A stretch of 64,000 nucleotides of DNA from NCBI GenBank assembly GCA_031769625.1, contig JAUIMM010000637.1, forward strand, positions 2,333,501 through 2,397,500. The letters run 5' to 3'. Source of the stretch: Taudactylus pleione (Eukaryota > Chordata > Amphibia > Anura > Myobatrachidae). Both the position numbers and the translations under genes were made by a program. The stretch's first letter is position 1; each line of letters begins with the position of its first letter. Of the stretch, positions 10,067-20,735 are shown one piece after another. The notes beneath the pieces are model-generated. The model made no database searches. It was not told the DNA's origin and saw nothing but the letters and a program-made list of their open reading frames with translations.

Positions 10067-11074
10067 TAGTAACTAACACTGCTGGTCCTAATAGATTACA
10101 GCCACTTCCATTGCTACAGTTCATACTGAACCTACTATTATAATATCCGCTCCGTGAGAACCCTGGAGAGGAGATGCAGCTGATGGGGTCGGGGGTCTGA
10201 CTATATGCATTATTAGGCCCCCTAACTCATGGGGAAATGCAGTGAATTGCGCTCCTAAAAAAGTGGATGCAGGGCCAACATGGTGACATTAGCATAGATT
10301 CCCGTCCTATTGGCCCCATCCCCAAGGCCCGTGATTCCCGGTGTTATGCTCCCTGTCCCCGACCACTTCACTAGGAAGGACAACCCACTCCTCTGGGAGC
10401 CCGGGGGACTACCCGGAATTTCTGGAGTCTCCTGGATGTCCCGGGAGAATAGATAAGTGTGCTACAATTTCAAAATGTGAGACGTGACAAAGTCTGAAAG
10501 GTATAAGTAGAAATGGACGCAATCCAGGAATCTATCCTAACATTGTATCAAGCAATCAAATCTAACATGCGCTTACTGTATCCTGACCCCATTAAAATAA
10601 ATGTGCATTTAACAGTTTGAGGATTAAGAAATGATTGTGATCATACTTGTGTAGAAAAGGGCGGTATACATTGAGATGATCCAAATGACATATTTCCTTA
10701 CTATATACTACTCTAATTTTAACTACATTTCACCGGTTTTAATTGGACTTTGTGGTGCGAAATGAATGGATTTTAATGAAATGATGACTGTGAGCTTTAT
10801 CTTATGAATGATTAGCCAACGTCTGACCACTATGGTCGGATCACCGGTGTCTCTTCAGTTACCTGCGGAACCGTTCTCCTAAATGTTCTTTGTATAAAAA
10901 ATAAAAGAAGGGATAGGGATGGCAGGTGGGGGGATATTTCTACCAGGATGGATAAAACTTTTAAAACTAATTTAATTTTTTTGGATTGATTTTTCTTTTT
11001 CATAAGCAGTTATTATCAGGTATGAATTACATTGGGGTCACAACCTATTTCTTACATTTTTACTTTTCCTTCAG
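10067..11074. other. Rest of intron 4, no other feature
   Basis: No exon or sharp repeat boundary is visible. A stretch near 10385-10450 with CCCGGGGGACTACCCGGAAT and TGTCCCGGGAG resembles the CTCCCGGA-rich repeats at 28930 and 31215. A CTTTTCCTTCAG acceptor closes the intron. Confidence 0.5.
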
Positions 11075-11234
11075 AAATTAGAAGAACAGGACCGAAAAGC
11101 TTTGAACATTAAGGAGCAGCTTCAGAGAGAACATCGCTACCTCAAGCGCCGTCTAGAGCAGCTCTCTCTGCACGGGATGGAGCGTTTGCGCACCGATAGC
11201 ATGGGCTCCATCCTGTCCACCGACTCGGAACAAG
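11075..11234 (+). CDS. mxd4: mxd4-like exon 5 (leucine zipper)
   Basis: A 160-bp exon between acceptor CTTTTCCTTCAG and donor GTGAGA. It reads KLEEQDRKALNIKEQLQREH and RYLKRRLEQLSLHGMERLRT, then DSMGSILSTDSEQ plus one base. The Leu residues spaced by seven continue helix 2 into the zipper that pairs with MAX. The phrases QLQREHRYLKRRLEQLS and MERLRTDSMGS are typical of MXD4; MXD1 and MXI1 share ERIRMDSIGS at the second place. No frame disruption is visible. The intron before it is 1.8 kb and the one after it 5.7 kb. Confidence 0.95.
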
Positions 11235-11933
11235 GTGAGAGGGGAAGGGGGGCTTTAAATACTTTATTACTGTCTTTATTTATTTTGTTTAATCCTTCTA
11301 TCCCAGGATTGGCAACTGAATAGCACAAGGGATCTCATTTGAATAAGATGATATCTGCATTTTTCCGGGGCCTGTTTACTATTAAGAGGCTCATTCACAT
11401 AATAAAACATTTTTTTGGGTCGGTTGTGATATGTTATTGCCATCATAAGACATTGGCGACAGAACACCTCTTGCGGTGGCATGTGTGGCTATAGAACCGT
11501 GTCATGGAAAACGGCAATAGAGCTACGCACCTGTTGATAAATACGCCCCCTCAGCTGCATCATTTGTAAAATATGTATAACCCATCTGCCTCTTACAGGA
11601 TTCCTCCACCTGATCCTCCTAACATTAATTCATCAGAGAATTAACATTGGGTGACATATATATTTGGAAATGAAGACAAAAAGTTGCATATCCAATGGGA
11701 ATGGGAAGAACAATTATCCAAACACCGTTTGCCAAAGTGTTTAAAGAGACCCTTGCAGTAGATATAATGGATTGAGGAACATCGGGCATATTTGGTGACT
11801 AGTGTTGTTGTTGTTATTTTTTTAGTGAAGTGTAGAAAGTGAAAGCAAAGAGGGATGGAAAGGCCCATAGCAAAATCTGTATGATACCCGGCCGATTCCG
11901 CAGGAACATCTCAGTTCCCCCATTCTGCTCTTA

Positions 11934-12757
11934 GGGGGTCAATCTAATTAGGTGCCAATTGCGAGTAGCGAGTTTCTTTAATGAAACTCGCAGATTTCGC
12001 ACGAATGCGCGCTCCCGAGAATTCTCCAATCCAATACTCGCAGCGGAGGGGTGCAAATTGACTGCCGAATGCGATTTGAGAGAAGTGCATGAAAAAGTAG
12101 GGAGACCATCCTGGACCCCCCAAACTGGATAATTTTGTTAGCAGGACCGTATAGAAGACTGTTTGTGGGCATTAGGAAAGGATTGAAGGTTTTTAAATGG
12201 TGTCAAATGGCTGATTTGTGTTTTTGTAAAAAATAATAATAAATTAAAAAAAAATTATTAAAAGCAAACTTTTTTGTTTAATCCCAAATGAGTTAAATGA
12301 CAAATGCAAAACAAAAAGTAGGAAAAAAAGAGGTTTTGGGGTACTTTGAGGGCACTGAAAAATTGTAAAAAAAAAAATGATAAAAAATAATTTATTCAAT
12401 AAAAAAAATACTGTAATTAAATTTGGGGTGCCTAAACTAACAAAAAAGTAGATTTTGGGGTAATTTTAGGCCATTTTTTACCCCTAAAATTACATGTAAT
12501 TATTGGACTAATTAAGCTAATTGGAAACTTCCAATTTCCTAATTAGGCATTAGGGGGGGAGGTGGGTTCGAAGGGGTTCAGCCAAATGTCCCGACATTTT
12601 AACTTTAAAATAAAGATTTTCCTTTCTATCTCTCACCCTCAGGGTGGTGCGAATGGAAAAATGCAAATTAAGTTTGACTGATTCAGTGTGAGTTGCTTAT
12701 TGGATTGCAAAAAACGAAAAATGCAACTCGCAATTTGCTCCTAATTGGATTGACCCC
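11934..12757. mobile_element. Harbinger-like MITE with TTA duplication (in intron 5)
   Basis: The left end GGGGGTCAATCTAATTAGGT and the right end CTAATTGGATTGACCCC are inverted repeats, followed inward by TTGCGAGT / ACTCGCAA. TTA stands outside both ends (11931-11933 and 12758-12760). A 3-bp TTA duplication is typical of PIF/Harbinger elements; assignment rests on that and on the short inverted ends. The interior is A/T-rich with no transposase frame. Confidence 0.75.
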
Positions 12758-12788
12758 TTAGATGAGCGTAGTATGGAACTCTTCTTAA

Positions 12789-13617
12789 GCCGGGTACACA
12801 CTGAGGACCTCATTCAGAGGCGCTCGCAAAATGCAAGTGCTCGCTCTGAATGAGGGCGGCCGCTTCCATTTTCTGAGCCGGCCTCCTGGCCGCTTGCTAG
12901 GCTGTGGGTTACCACCCACAGCTTTAACGATCGACCAAGATGATGGTCGCGATGGTCCAGACCATCGGGGCTTGCGACAAGACCCTTGTGGTAGGGTCTC
13001 GTCTGCCGCAAGCCCCAGAGAGCTTTCGGCTCTAATAGAGCCGAAACTCTCCCACTGACATCACTGGTGATGTCAGTGGGGCTGCCCACAAACGGCAGGC
13101 GTTCGCTTGGAAACGCCTCCGTTTGTGAAGCCACCCCCCCGCCACGCCTACAAAACTGGTCGAGCTGTCGATCAACATCGACAGCCGCCCCTTTTGTAGT
13201 GAGCCACGGAACGAGAGAATTTCTCTCTCGCTCTGGGGCTTGCGCACGCGCAGTGCGGCCGCTGCGTGTGCGCACAGCCAAACATCGACCCGCTTGCGAG
13301 CGCATCGGCACTTGCGAGTGGGTTTGAATGAGACCCTGATAGATGTGTACCGGTACGATATGTCGGGCCGACATATTGTACCTCCGGTACACATTAGAAT
13401 GAGGTAAGGAACGATGGAACGATCCCTCGTTCCATCCTTCATTACCTGCATGCGATATCGCCCGGTTGGAGGTGCGGCACAGCCGACTGGACTATACTGC
13501 ATGCGACCGTGGGAGCGCACATATTGGCCGTACACACTGAGCGATGCGGCCGATATGTCGTTCCGATTCGTCCTGAAACTACATATGGTGCCGACATCGT
13601 CTCAGTGTGTACCCAGC
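12789..13617. mobile_element. Inverted-repeat element with GGGTACACACTGA ends, interrupted by a younger MITE
   Basis: GCCGGGTACACACTGA at the left is mirrored by TCAGTGTGTACCCAGC at the right. TTAA precedes the left end and TTTA follows the right end, so a TTAA duplication with one change is possible (piggyBac or Kolobok type). The element at 12805-13336 sits inside it with its own TGA duplication, so this one is older. Remaining parts hold GATATGTCGGGCCGACATAT-like palindromes. Confidence 0.65.
12805..13336. mobile_element. GATTCAG-ended MITE, subfamily A (TSD TGA), nested
   Basis: Begins GGACCTCATTCAGAGGCG and ends GGTTTGAATGAGACCC. TGA flanks both sides (12802-12804 and 13337-13339). The interior has the GTGGGTTACCACCCAC hairpin, a GCGATGGTCCAGACCATCG hairpin, the GACATCACTGGTGATGTC hairpin and the GTCGATCAACATCGAC hairpin of subfamily A. 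Inserted in the element at 12789-13617. Confidence 0.85.
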
Positions 13618-13639
13618 TTTAGTAAGCAAGGGTCTGACG

Positions 13640-14380
13640 CCTGCAATGTGAAGCCTTGCACCTGAGGGCCTTGTAGGCCTGCTTGCTTGCAGTGGTAGAA
13701 GTTCCGACTCTGAAAGCAAACATCTGATTGGTTGATGTGGGCAACTTTTCATAAATTCCCCTCCCCCTTTTTTTTTTTGTCAAAGGCTTTATGTTTGTGA
13801 GATCATGACTGACTTGTAGGAGATCACAAGGGTACTTTTGGGTTTGGAGGACCCCATACTCTCTGACTTCCTGCAGGTGACACATCGCAGTAAAGTGATT
13901 TATTGTGAATAATGTAATTTATTTTCATATGTGACCTATTGTTGTATAATTGATGCTTACGTTCATAATTAATCTTAGAACTAGAATACGCTCTGAACAC
14001 AAATACCCTTTTTGAATGTATTTTTGTTACGATTACCTAATTTAATTATGACTCCCTGCTTAGGTCAAGATAAATTAAGATGACTGAGTTTGAAATGTAT
14101 GGGAAAAACAGCCAGACACCACCTAGCAAAACAGTAGAATAATTGAATTATTCAGTAGGAATCTTGAAATTCTGAAGGCTTATTGGACAGCACAATGGCT
14201 TCTAAACGGTTACATTATATCATTGCACTACATAGCCCCTAACCTACTGCAGTGTAACATCTACTTATTGCACCTGTAATTACTCATCTACGGAAGCACA
14301 AAGCTTTAATATTGCAGGCAGCACTGATTCAGATGCAATTACATTCATCATGTGGGCCCCAGTCAATGTTTTGATACATA
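13640..14380. other. Intron 5 sequence, no gene seen
   Basis: Mostly A/T-rich unique sequence. A CATCTGATTGGTTGATGTGG fragment near 13721 is a relic of the CCAAT-bearing MITE family. Confidence 0.5.
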
Positions 14381-14720
14381 GGGACTGATTCAGAGATCGA
14401 CGCGGTGACCTTTTTTTTTTTACCCAGATCGACTGATTATTTGCTACTGCGCATACGCCGCACTGCGATTATGAATTCAGAGGACCCACTTGCAAAGTGA
14501 GTGACAGGTCAGCGTTTGGGGGCGGTTAGAAGAACGCAGGCGTGTCTGACCGTTTAAATGCCATTTGATGGGCGTCCATAAATTAGTCATCGCGTTCTCC
14601 AGCGCAGCATGAGAGCTCTCTGCGTGTACGGTGAGCTGTAGTGTTTGCGGCTGGTCAGACCTGCCTTACATGCATCGATGTTATCGATGTTTACGCCATT
14701 GCACAGCTAAGAGAAGGCAG
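14381..14720. mobile_element. GATTCAG-ended MITE, subfamily B (right end missing)
   Basis: Starts GGGACTGATTCAGAGATCGA and contains subfamily-B motifs: GCAGGCGTGTCTGACCG, a TTAAATGCCATTTGATGGGC stretch and CATAAATTAG. The right terminus is not found; similarity fades near 14700. Confidence 0.6.
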
Positions 14721-14903
14721 CAGTGGGCGCCCCTATGCTAGGCTGTGCTTTGGGAGGCATTAGCATATATTTAGGCAACTGCTAATAATATTATACATGG
14801 GGGGGGGCAATTATATATAATTACACAGCTATAATGTTTGGTGCAGACAGTACAAAGGGGATTCAATATACAGGAGTGTTGGGAAAGCTGAAACAAGGAG
14901 AAA

Positions 14904-15502
14904 GGCCCTGATTCAGAGGCGGACGCAAGTAGCTGCTCGTTCGCTCCGAGCGATGTTTGCCCAACTGCGCATGCGTACGGATCGTAATACGCATGCGCGA
15001 ACCACTCAGTGCGGCCGAAATTCATGTGCTCGCAAAATAGCGAATGCCTGATAATTTGAGAGACAGAAAGAGGCGTATGTGGGTGGTAACAGGGGAAGGT
15101 GCTTGAAAACGGGGAGTGGAGATCCGATCGCAGGCGTGCTTAAAGGTCAAAACGGGCGTTTTATGGGTGTGCATATTTAACACAGCAGCGTCATTGACCA
15201 CGTCACTGGGTTCTTTTATAGCCAGAACTGCTCGCAAAATTGTGGTAGCAAAAACCAACCACAAGAATAGCGAGCAGTTCATACGCTGGTCGATGTACTC
15301 GATTAATCTAATAAATAGCGGACATGACGTAGGATGCGAGCGGCCAGGGGGCGTATTTTTCCAAAAAACGAACGCAAGTTTTGTTCGCTCGTTCAGACCT
15401 AGAGGCGTGAACAGACCGCAAACAGCGAACGGTTCATTTGAATAGCCACCCCTTGTTTTAGAACGAACGACCGCAAATAGCGAGTGGCTCTGAATGAGGG
15501 CC
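14904..15502. mobile_element. GATTCAG-ended MITE, subfamily B (TSD AAA)
   Basis: Begins GGCCCTGATTCAGAGGCG and ends GGCTCTGAATGAGGGCC. AAA flanks both sides (14901-14903 and 15503-15505). The interior carries CGCAGGCGTGCTTAAAGG, a GCATATTTAACACAGC stretch and ends with GAACGACCGCAAATAGCGAG. No transposase frame. Confidence 0.8.
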
Positions 15503-15596
15503 AAAGTTCTCTGTCGTTGACCTTTGTCCACTTTGTTTTAAGATTGTGGAGGTTTTAGAAATCAGCGTAGAACATGAAGTGACTGGTGCACATTAA

Positions 15597-15931
15597 GGGC
15601 CTTATTCAGACCCGCTCGCAAGCGGGTCGATGGCTGGGCATTGCGCACGTGCGGCGTGCGCGAGCCCCGTAGCGAGTTAGAAATTCACACGCTCTGGGGC
15701 TGGCTACAAATGGGGTGGTTGTCGATGTTGACCTCACCAGTGATGTCAGGGTCTCGTCGCAAGCGCGATGGTCGCAACCATCGCGACCATCACATGGCCG
15801 CTTGCAAAAGCTGTGGGTGGTCACCCACAGCTTAGCGAGCGGCCAGGAGGCCGGCTTTAAAAAAAAAAGAAAGCTGCCGCCCTGATTCAGAGCAAGCGCT
15901 CGCTTTTTGCGAGCGGCTCTGAATGAGGTCC
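15597..15931. mobile_element. GATTCAG-ended MITE, subfamily A (TSD TAA)
   Basis: Begins GGGCCTTATTCAGACC and ends GGCTCTGAATGAGGTCC, flanked by TAA (15594-15596 and 15932-15934). A shortened copy that retains the GCGATGGTCGCAACCATCGC and GTGGGTGGTCACCCAC hairpins. Confidence 0.85.
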
Positions 15932-16520
15932 TAAGGCCAAAGTTTAGTTTAGTTTAGTACATAGCTACATGATTTTCAAAGAACAAATATTTATCAGTGT
16001 TTTCGTCAGTGAGACCGATAAACAATACGTGTGTCATAATTACTGTACAGCGCAGTGCTATTTTATAATGTATTCCACTCTGCAGGCTTTACCTCACTTT
16101 ACACTGCACTTTTCTTACTATGGTGGTGCCCTAGGGCGGCTTGGCTGGGCCAGTTTTGGGGGGTCCTGCGCTCTGGATTTGAACCCTAGTATGTTAGGGA
16201 CCTACCCGAAAGAGGTTACCTGGATATGGTGGGTGGGCCCATAACCTTGGCCATGATTATGCTAAAAACATCTATTGATTGCAAAATTTTATTGCATTTA
16301 TATATATATTAGTAATAATTTGGAGTTGTGCACCTGAGATTTGTCTGTTTCTGTGCTTGCAAGTTGGAGGAGAGTTCTCATAGACACACTATAGAGAGGT
16401 TGTACATCTCAGTGTTGTCAGGTGGGCGGAGCTCTCAGTGCTATGGTAGCATCTGATTGTTGGCTATGAGTAGCTGACACCCAATCAGATTTCTGCGTAT
16501 GTGTACCCTATTTTTGGGGG

Positions 16521-16680
16521 AGATGTATCAAAGGTTCTATTGAGTGGAGATGCTGCCTATAGCAACCAATCAGCTTCTATAGAATGTACTGGATAAATGC
16601 TAGCTAAGAGCTGATTGGTTGCTACAGAAACTTCTGCCCTCCTTAGAAGTTTCAATACATTTTCCCCTAACGATGCTAAA
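16521..16680. mobile_element. CCAAT-bearing MITE relic in intron 5
   Basis: GGGGGAGATGTATCAAAGGT at the left, a central pair CAACCAATCAGCTTCTA / AGAGCTGATTGGTTGCT, and CAATACATTTTCCCC at the right make an inverted structure of about 160 bp. It is related in the CAACCAATCAG pair to the copies at 31823 and 63279. Confidence 0.65.
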
Positions 16681-16913
16681 TAACGAAGGCAGAATTTATC
16701 GGCAGATTGGCATATGAAGTCTTTAAGCCTTTGTGGATTGGAGTATATCTATTTGCTGATTAAATATAATGAAGAAAGGAAAACCTATATTTTGACTCGG
16801 TGGTTTGGGTTTGGTAAATAATCACTTGTTTGACTCTGATCAGTACATTTTTTGGGGGGATATGAATCTTAATAAGTAACATTTCCTAAATGATGTGTTC
16901 TTTGTTCCCTCAG

Positions 16914-17062
16914 AAGTGGACATTGAAGGCATGGAGTTTACCCCCGGTGAGATGGACAGTATTGGAAGTGCCAGCGACGTGGATGACCACTACAGTTTGC
17001 AAAGCGGCTCCAGCGATAGCGGCTACACACATTCCCTGAGACTCAATTCCGCTCTTTTATAG
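16914..17062 (+). CDS. mxd4: mxd4-like last exon, coding part (acidic C-terminus)
   Basis: After acceptor TTTGTTCCCTCAG the frame reads EVDIEGMEFTPGEMDSIGSA (the first Glu codon shared with exon 5), SDVDDHYSLQSGSSDSGYTH and SLRLNSALL, ending in TAG at 17060-17062. VDIEGMEF, DSIGSASD and DDHYSLQSG are the acidic tail of MXD4. The four exons give 150 residues plus stop; the human protein is about 209, so roughly the first 59 residues, including the Sin3-interaction helix, are missing to the left. The last residues differ from the human C-terminus as I know it, which is the least conserved part of the family. Confidence 0.95.
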
Positions 17063-18900
17063 TGGCCAAATTACTGGACCAACTCAGGACCATCCAGCTG
17101 AAAGCACTTACATTAAGAAAAAAAACAACAACAAAAAAAACTAAAAAAAAAAACAAAACAAGGAAACAAAGAAACCTTAAACCGAGTTGTTACCTGCCAC
17201 TCAACCAGGACTGCGTCCTACCCTGAGTCCTTAGAGGAGCAGTCCCGCTGAGGGGGTCTTCCCCCGCCCCCCTCCCCGTCATTCCATCCACAGCACTAGA
17301 AACCCCAGCTAACCCTTCTGGTGGAGACCTGTGGCGTGACCTGATGGGGAGAAGGTTATGCTAGTTGCATAAAACAAAAAGAGTTCAAGGCTCGATTAAG
17401 CCCAATTTTGCAGTCCTATCATTCCATTGCTAAGTATTACACAGAAACAGAGAAAGGAGCAGGTCAGATATTTTTGATTACCAGAGATTATTTAGTTTTA
17501 ACAATGAAGTAGAGTTTGTACATGCTGGCCGAGTTTCATAGTTAGGTTTACCAAAATAAACGATAACTTCTTCGAAGAACAGGTACAGTGGTAGATGTAT
17601 CAGTGTCAGTATTTCACGTACTTGTGTTCGGAGAGCAGGAGGGGAAAAACTTCCTTTCATTTCTGTATCTCCACCTTCTGGAAAGTGATTACAATTCTCA
17701 AGCTTGTACTGTGTGCAGAAAAGTGAGGGAAGACCTTCTGGGTGTCACTTCTTCTTAGACATATGTGTTTTTTTATTCTGCGTGTTATCCCTTCAATGTT
17801 GGAGAACCAGCTGCCTATCGGTGAATCGCTGATTAGTCTTGCATTGAACGCGGCCGAATGACATGGCATGTTCAGGGGGAAAGTCTACTTTACAATTAAG
17901 AATTGCTGTATTCGGATAATGTGGAACTTAACCTCATGATGCTCATATCCTATAGGATGACTTCATTTTGGGACAGGTGTGCCCCACCGCTGCCGTGTCC
18001 CCAGGATACATACTGGGGGGTTTTCCACCCCCTTTAAGATCAACAACATAAGGACAACCAGTTCCCTGTCCGTATACTAATGGTAGCTTCAACGGCTAGA
18101 AGGATTGTACGTTGTAGTCTTTTTGCACCACCATGTAAGGTCATGGAATTATTTTTATACCATAAGTGTACTATAGGATGTATATCATTACATCATGAAG
18201 TATAGCAATATAACCAGAGAAGATTTGCACGCACTTCATATTAGTTGTGTATTTGGATAGTATATATGCAATCATTCTATTCCATCATCATCTGATGCAA
18301 CATATATGAGGGGTACCATCCATCCAGGTTTTTTTCTTGCAAAATCTACTGATAAACCCCAGAGACTTCCCTCTAAACATGGTCAGATAACACAAGGGAC
18401 TATACTTATGCAGCGGCGTCTTTTGTAAGCCACTGCTTCTCGGCGGGTTGGAGCTGAAAATTTAAAGCGGCAATAACATTCAGCATGCTGGGCCTTACAC
18501 TGAGTGTGAGTGCCGTTTTAAGTTTTCAGCTCCAACCCGAGCAGCAGAGGCTTACAACAGGCTCCGCTTTGTTAATGTAGCCCAAGTGCTCTTCGCGTAA
18601 AATTGGCAATTGCTTGTTTTGTGTCTAACCTTACAGCTACCACTGCATTTAACTGAAGGCATGGCTTACAGCTGCTGCGTATTACATTGTGTTTCCTCAG
18701 CACACTAGGAAATATGTTTTGACGTCTAGAATGAAAAAGAAACCTAGAAAGGAAAAAAAAAAAAGTAGGAAAAAAAAAAAAGAATTCATGCTGTGAAACG
18801 GCACTGTTTTATTTTATATACTTTATGTATCTATGAGAATTGTAGCAATACTATGAAGTCGTAGTCTAGTTCTATTTGTGTAACACAGCCTCGTTTTTTT
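17063..18900 (+). other. Probable mxd4-like 3' untranslated region
   Basis: Follows the stop codon directly. The first canonical AATAAA lies at 17555-17560; another is at 20967-20972. MXD-family 3' UTRs are long, so I cannot tell which is used. A-rich runs at 17116-17165 and 18750-18780 and an A/T-rich stretch at 18808-18870 look like UTR. A hairpin-type repeat interrupts at about 18415-18560. The right boundary given is a guess. Confidence 0.4.
18415..18560. repeat. Inverted repeat (MITE relic)
   Basis: GGGTTGGAGCTGAAAATTTAAAGCGGCAA at the left is mirrored by TTGAGTGCCGTTTTAAGTTTTCAGCTCCAACCC-like text at the right, and CCACTGCTTCTCGG pairs with CGAGCAGCAGAGGC. The loop is about 35 bp. It may lie in the 3' UTR. 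Confidence 0.75.
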
Positions 18901-19123
18901 TTTCTCGCGTTAAGTCTGTCAGAGCAAGGCATGCTGGGTAGAGAGGATAACATGACCAATCAGAGTGTACCGTCACCTACACAAAATGGAGGCTGCCATG
19001 TTGTGCGCCCCAAACAATATTTATGATAACGTGGAACAATATATCGGCATGTCACTAGTTGCCTGTGAATTGATTACCCAGATATTGGTTCAGCCCTTCT
19101 GTATGTAGGTGATGGGTCACTGT

Positions 19124-19602
19124 GGACTCGATTCAGAGATAGACGCTAATGCCGCCAATATGTGATTTTGTACGCAGCGGCTGTGCGAAAATATGCAATG
19201 TTGCAGCCGCCGGGATTTATATTGAGGCGCCCACCGGCAGCTTCACATATCCAAGCATCTGTGTACAAAGACGCGGCATCGGTACCAGATTAGACGATTA
19301 TCGTAGTCCTAAGTAAACCTATGGTCACGCAGAATTGCTGCCAGAAGTAAGACGCCAGAGCCATTATTACCGTGTGTGGGACCGCCGTCTGAGACATGCC
19401 TGCGTTTTTGTGGCCACCCCCCGACGTTGCGCTCTCACATACAGTCCCTGCATGTCAATCACCTTGCCAATAAACCCTTGCAACAAGCGACCGCGGTAAT
19501 AAAATATGGCGCATGGGCAGTGAGACTCAGACACATGCGCAGACCACTGATCATCGCACAACTGCATAAACGTCGTCAATATATCCATCTCTGAATCAGG
19601 CC
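19124..19602. mobile_element. GATTCAG-ended MITE, subfamily B
   Basis: Begins GGACTCGATTCAGAGATAGA and ends ATCTCTGAATCAGGCC. Interior motifs CGCCCACCGGCAGCTTCACA and TGAGACATGCCTGCG are shared with other B copies. No clear target duplication remains. Confidence 0.7.
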
Positions 19603-20106
19603 TTATGGTTCTGGATACAATAGAACATTTTGTCACATGATACATTGAGGTTGTGCTAAAGAGAAAAAAAAAAGCTATGGACACTTTAAAGGCGAGTGAT
19701 TTTAGCAAGTGTAGTCTATATTTCCTGTAAAAGATTTTGTATTCTATTTTCCTAAATGTTCTCATTATATTGGGGAGGGAGGGCCGGGATGGGAAAGGGA
19801 TTGATCCAAACCAGAGTCTCAGGGACTCTCTTACTTTCTTCATATTGTGCCTTGGTAATCAACTATCATTTTCTTTGACTATTTCGGAGATTATTTTCAG
19901 TGGCAAGCCTTTTACCTGGCTTTTAATATCAGCCCTATATCGTCAATGCTTGAGTGCTATTCAGAGTACCAGTACAGTACAGTAATGGAAATGTACCTTT
20001 AATTTACAGTGCAGGTCAACGGGGCATATAGACAAATGATTATAGACAATAACATACACAAATAATTGTGTGACCTCCCCCAAAAAGAAAGAGATGGTAC
20101 ACTTGG

Positions 20107-20567
20107 TCCAGTCCAATCTCAGACTTGGAGGGGGTGATGCTGACGTGGATGCAGTCGCGGCCGTCCTTGCGTCATATGCCGCAGTCGCGCCTGGGACTTT
20201 ATGCTAATGTCGCTACAAAGCCCAGGTGTAGACGTGCGTCTGAATGTGCAAGGACTAAGATGCCCACCCACTATAGACACTGCATTACCGACTGGTGCGT
20301 CTTTAGATGCACCATCGGTCGCACCATCGAAACGTGCACCAGCCATACGGTAACCGCAGTTTCTTTGTCCGAGTATGGCCTCCTGTGTGAGCGGCTGTGC
20401 GTCTCTGTACGCAAACGCTTTCAGCTACACTCCCATAAGACGCAACTGCTCCGTGTGTCTGATAAGCCACCGTCTAGTGACGGCCTATACAACTTCTGCT
20501 ACTGTGTGTCTAAATCTGTACTGTGACTCTGCGCGAGCAAAATCGACTCGGACTCAGAATCAGGCCT
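20107..20567. mobile_element. GATTCAG-ended MITE, subfamily B, diverged
   Basis: The right end CGACTCGGACTCAGAATCAG is faced at the left by CCAGTCCAATCTCAGACTTG, a weaker inverted match. Interior resembles B copies (GATGCAGTCGCGGCCG, repeated CGCACCATCG). The left boundary is approximate. Confidence 0.55.
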
Positions 20568-20584
20568 GGGGGTATCTGTAATAG

Positions 20585-20735
20585 GCTGCGGAATTCAAGC
20601 TTGGCAAGTCCCGGGTGAGACTTCCCGATGTTTTAAAGTATCAGTCAATTAAAAAGGCCAAATCAACCTGGTTTTGCCTTTTAAATGACTGCTGCTTTAA
20701 AACATCGCCGATGCTCGAAGCCCACAGCCTATTAC
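20585..20735. repeat. Inverted repeat around 20590-20730
   Basis: CCCGATGTTTTAAAG near 20627 pairs with CTTTAAAACATCGCCGATG near 20695, and AAGGCCAAATC / GGTTTTGCCTTTT lie between. This is a stem of about 60 bp with mismatches, probably a MITE relic. Confidence 0.6.

Larger units (their letters stand above)
7155..17062 (+). other. mxd4: mxd4-like gene, exons 3-6 (partial at 5' end)
   Basis: Spliced coding parts are 7155-7184, 9143-9257, 11075-11234 and 16914-17062. Introns are 1958, 1817 and 5679 bp, all GT-AG, with phases that join without a shift. The product is a bHLH-leucine zipper repressor that competes with MYC for MAX and recruits Sin3-histone deacetylase complexes through an N-terminal helix (family knowledge). 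That helix and the second exon were searched for by eye in 1-7154 and not found. The introns, chiefly intron 5, are loaded with MITEs, but none touches an exon. The intact frame and consensus splice sites argue for a living gene and against a pseudogene. Confidence 0.93.

Noticed and set aside
12814..13535. Minus-strand frames of 167-192 codons
   Set aside because: They cross the ends of two nested MITEs, and similar frames appear in other copies by sequence symmetry.
15022..15531. 169-codon minus-strand frame
   Set aside because: It lies across a subfamily-B MITE and extends past its end; no motif.
18808..18870. Conserved-looking A/T-rich block as the mxd4 polyadenylation region
   Set aside because: No AATAAA or clear cleavage context; only UTR-like composition.
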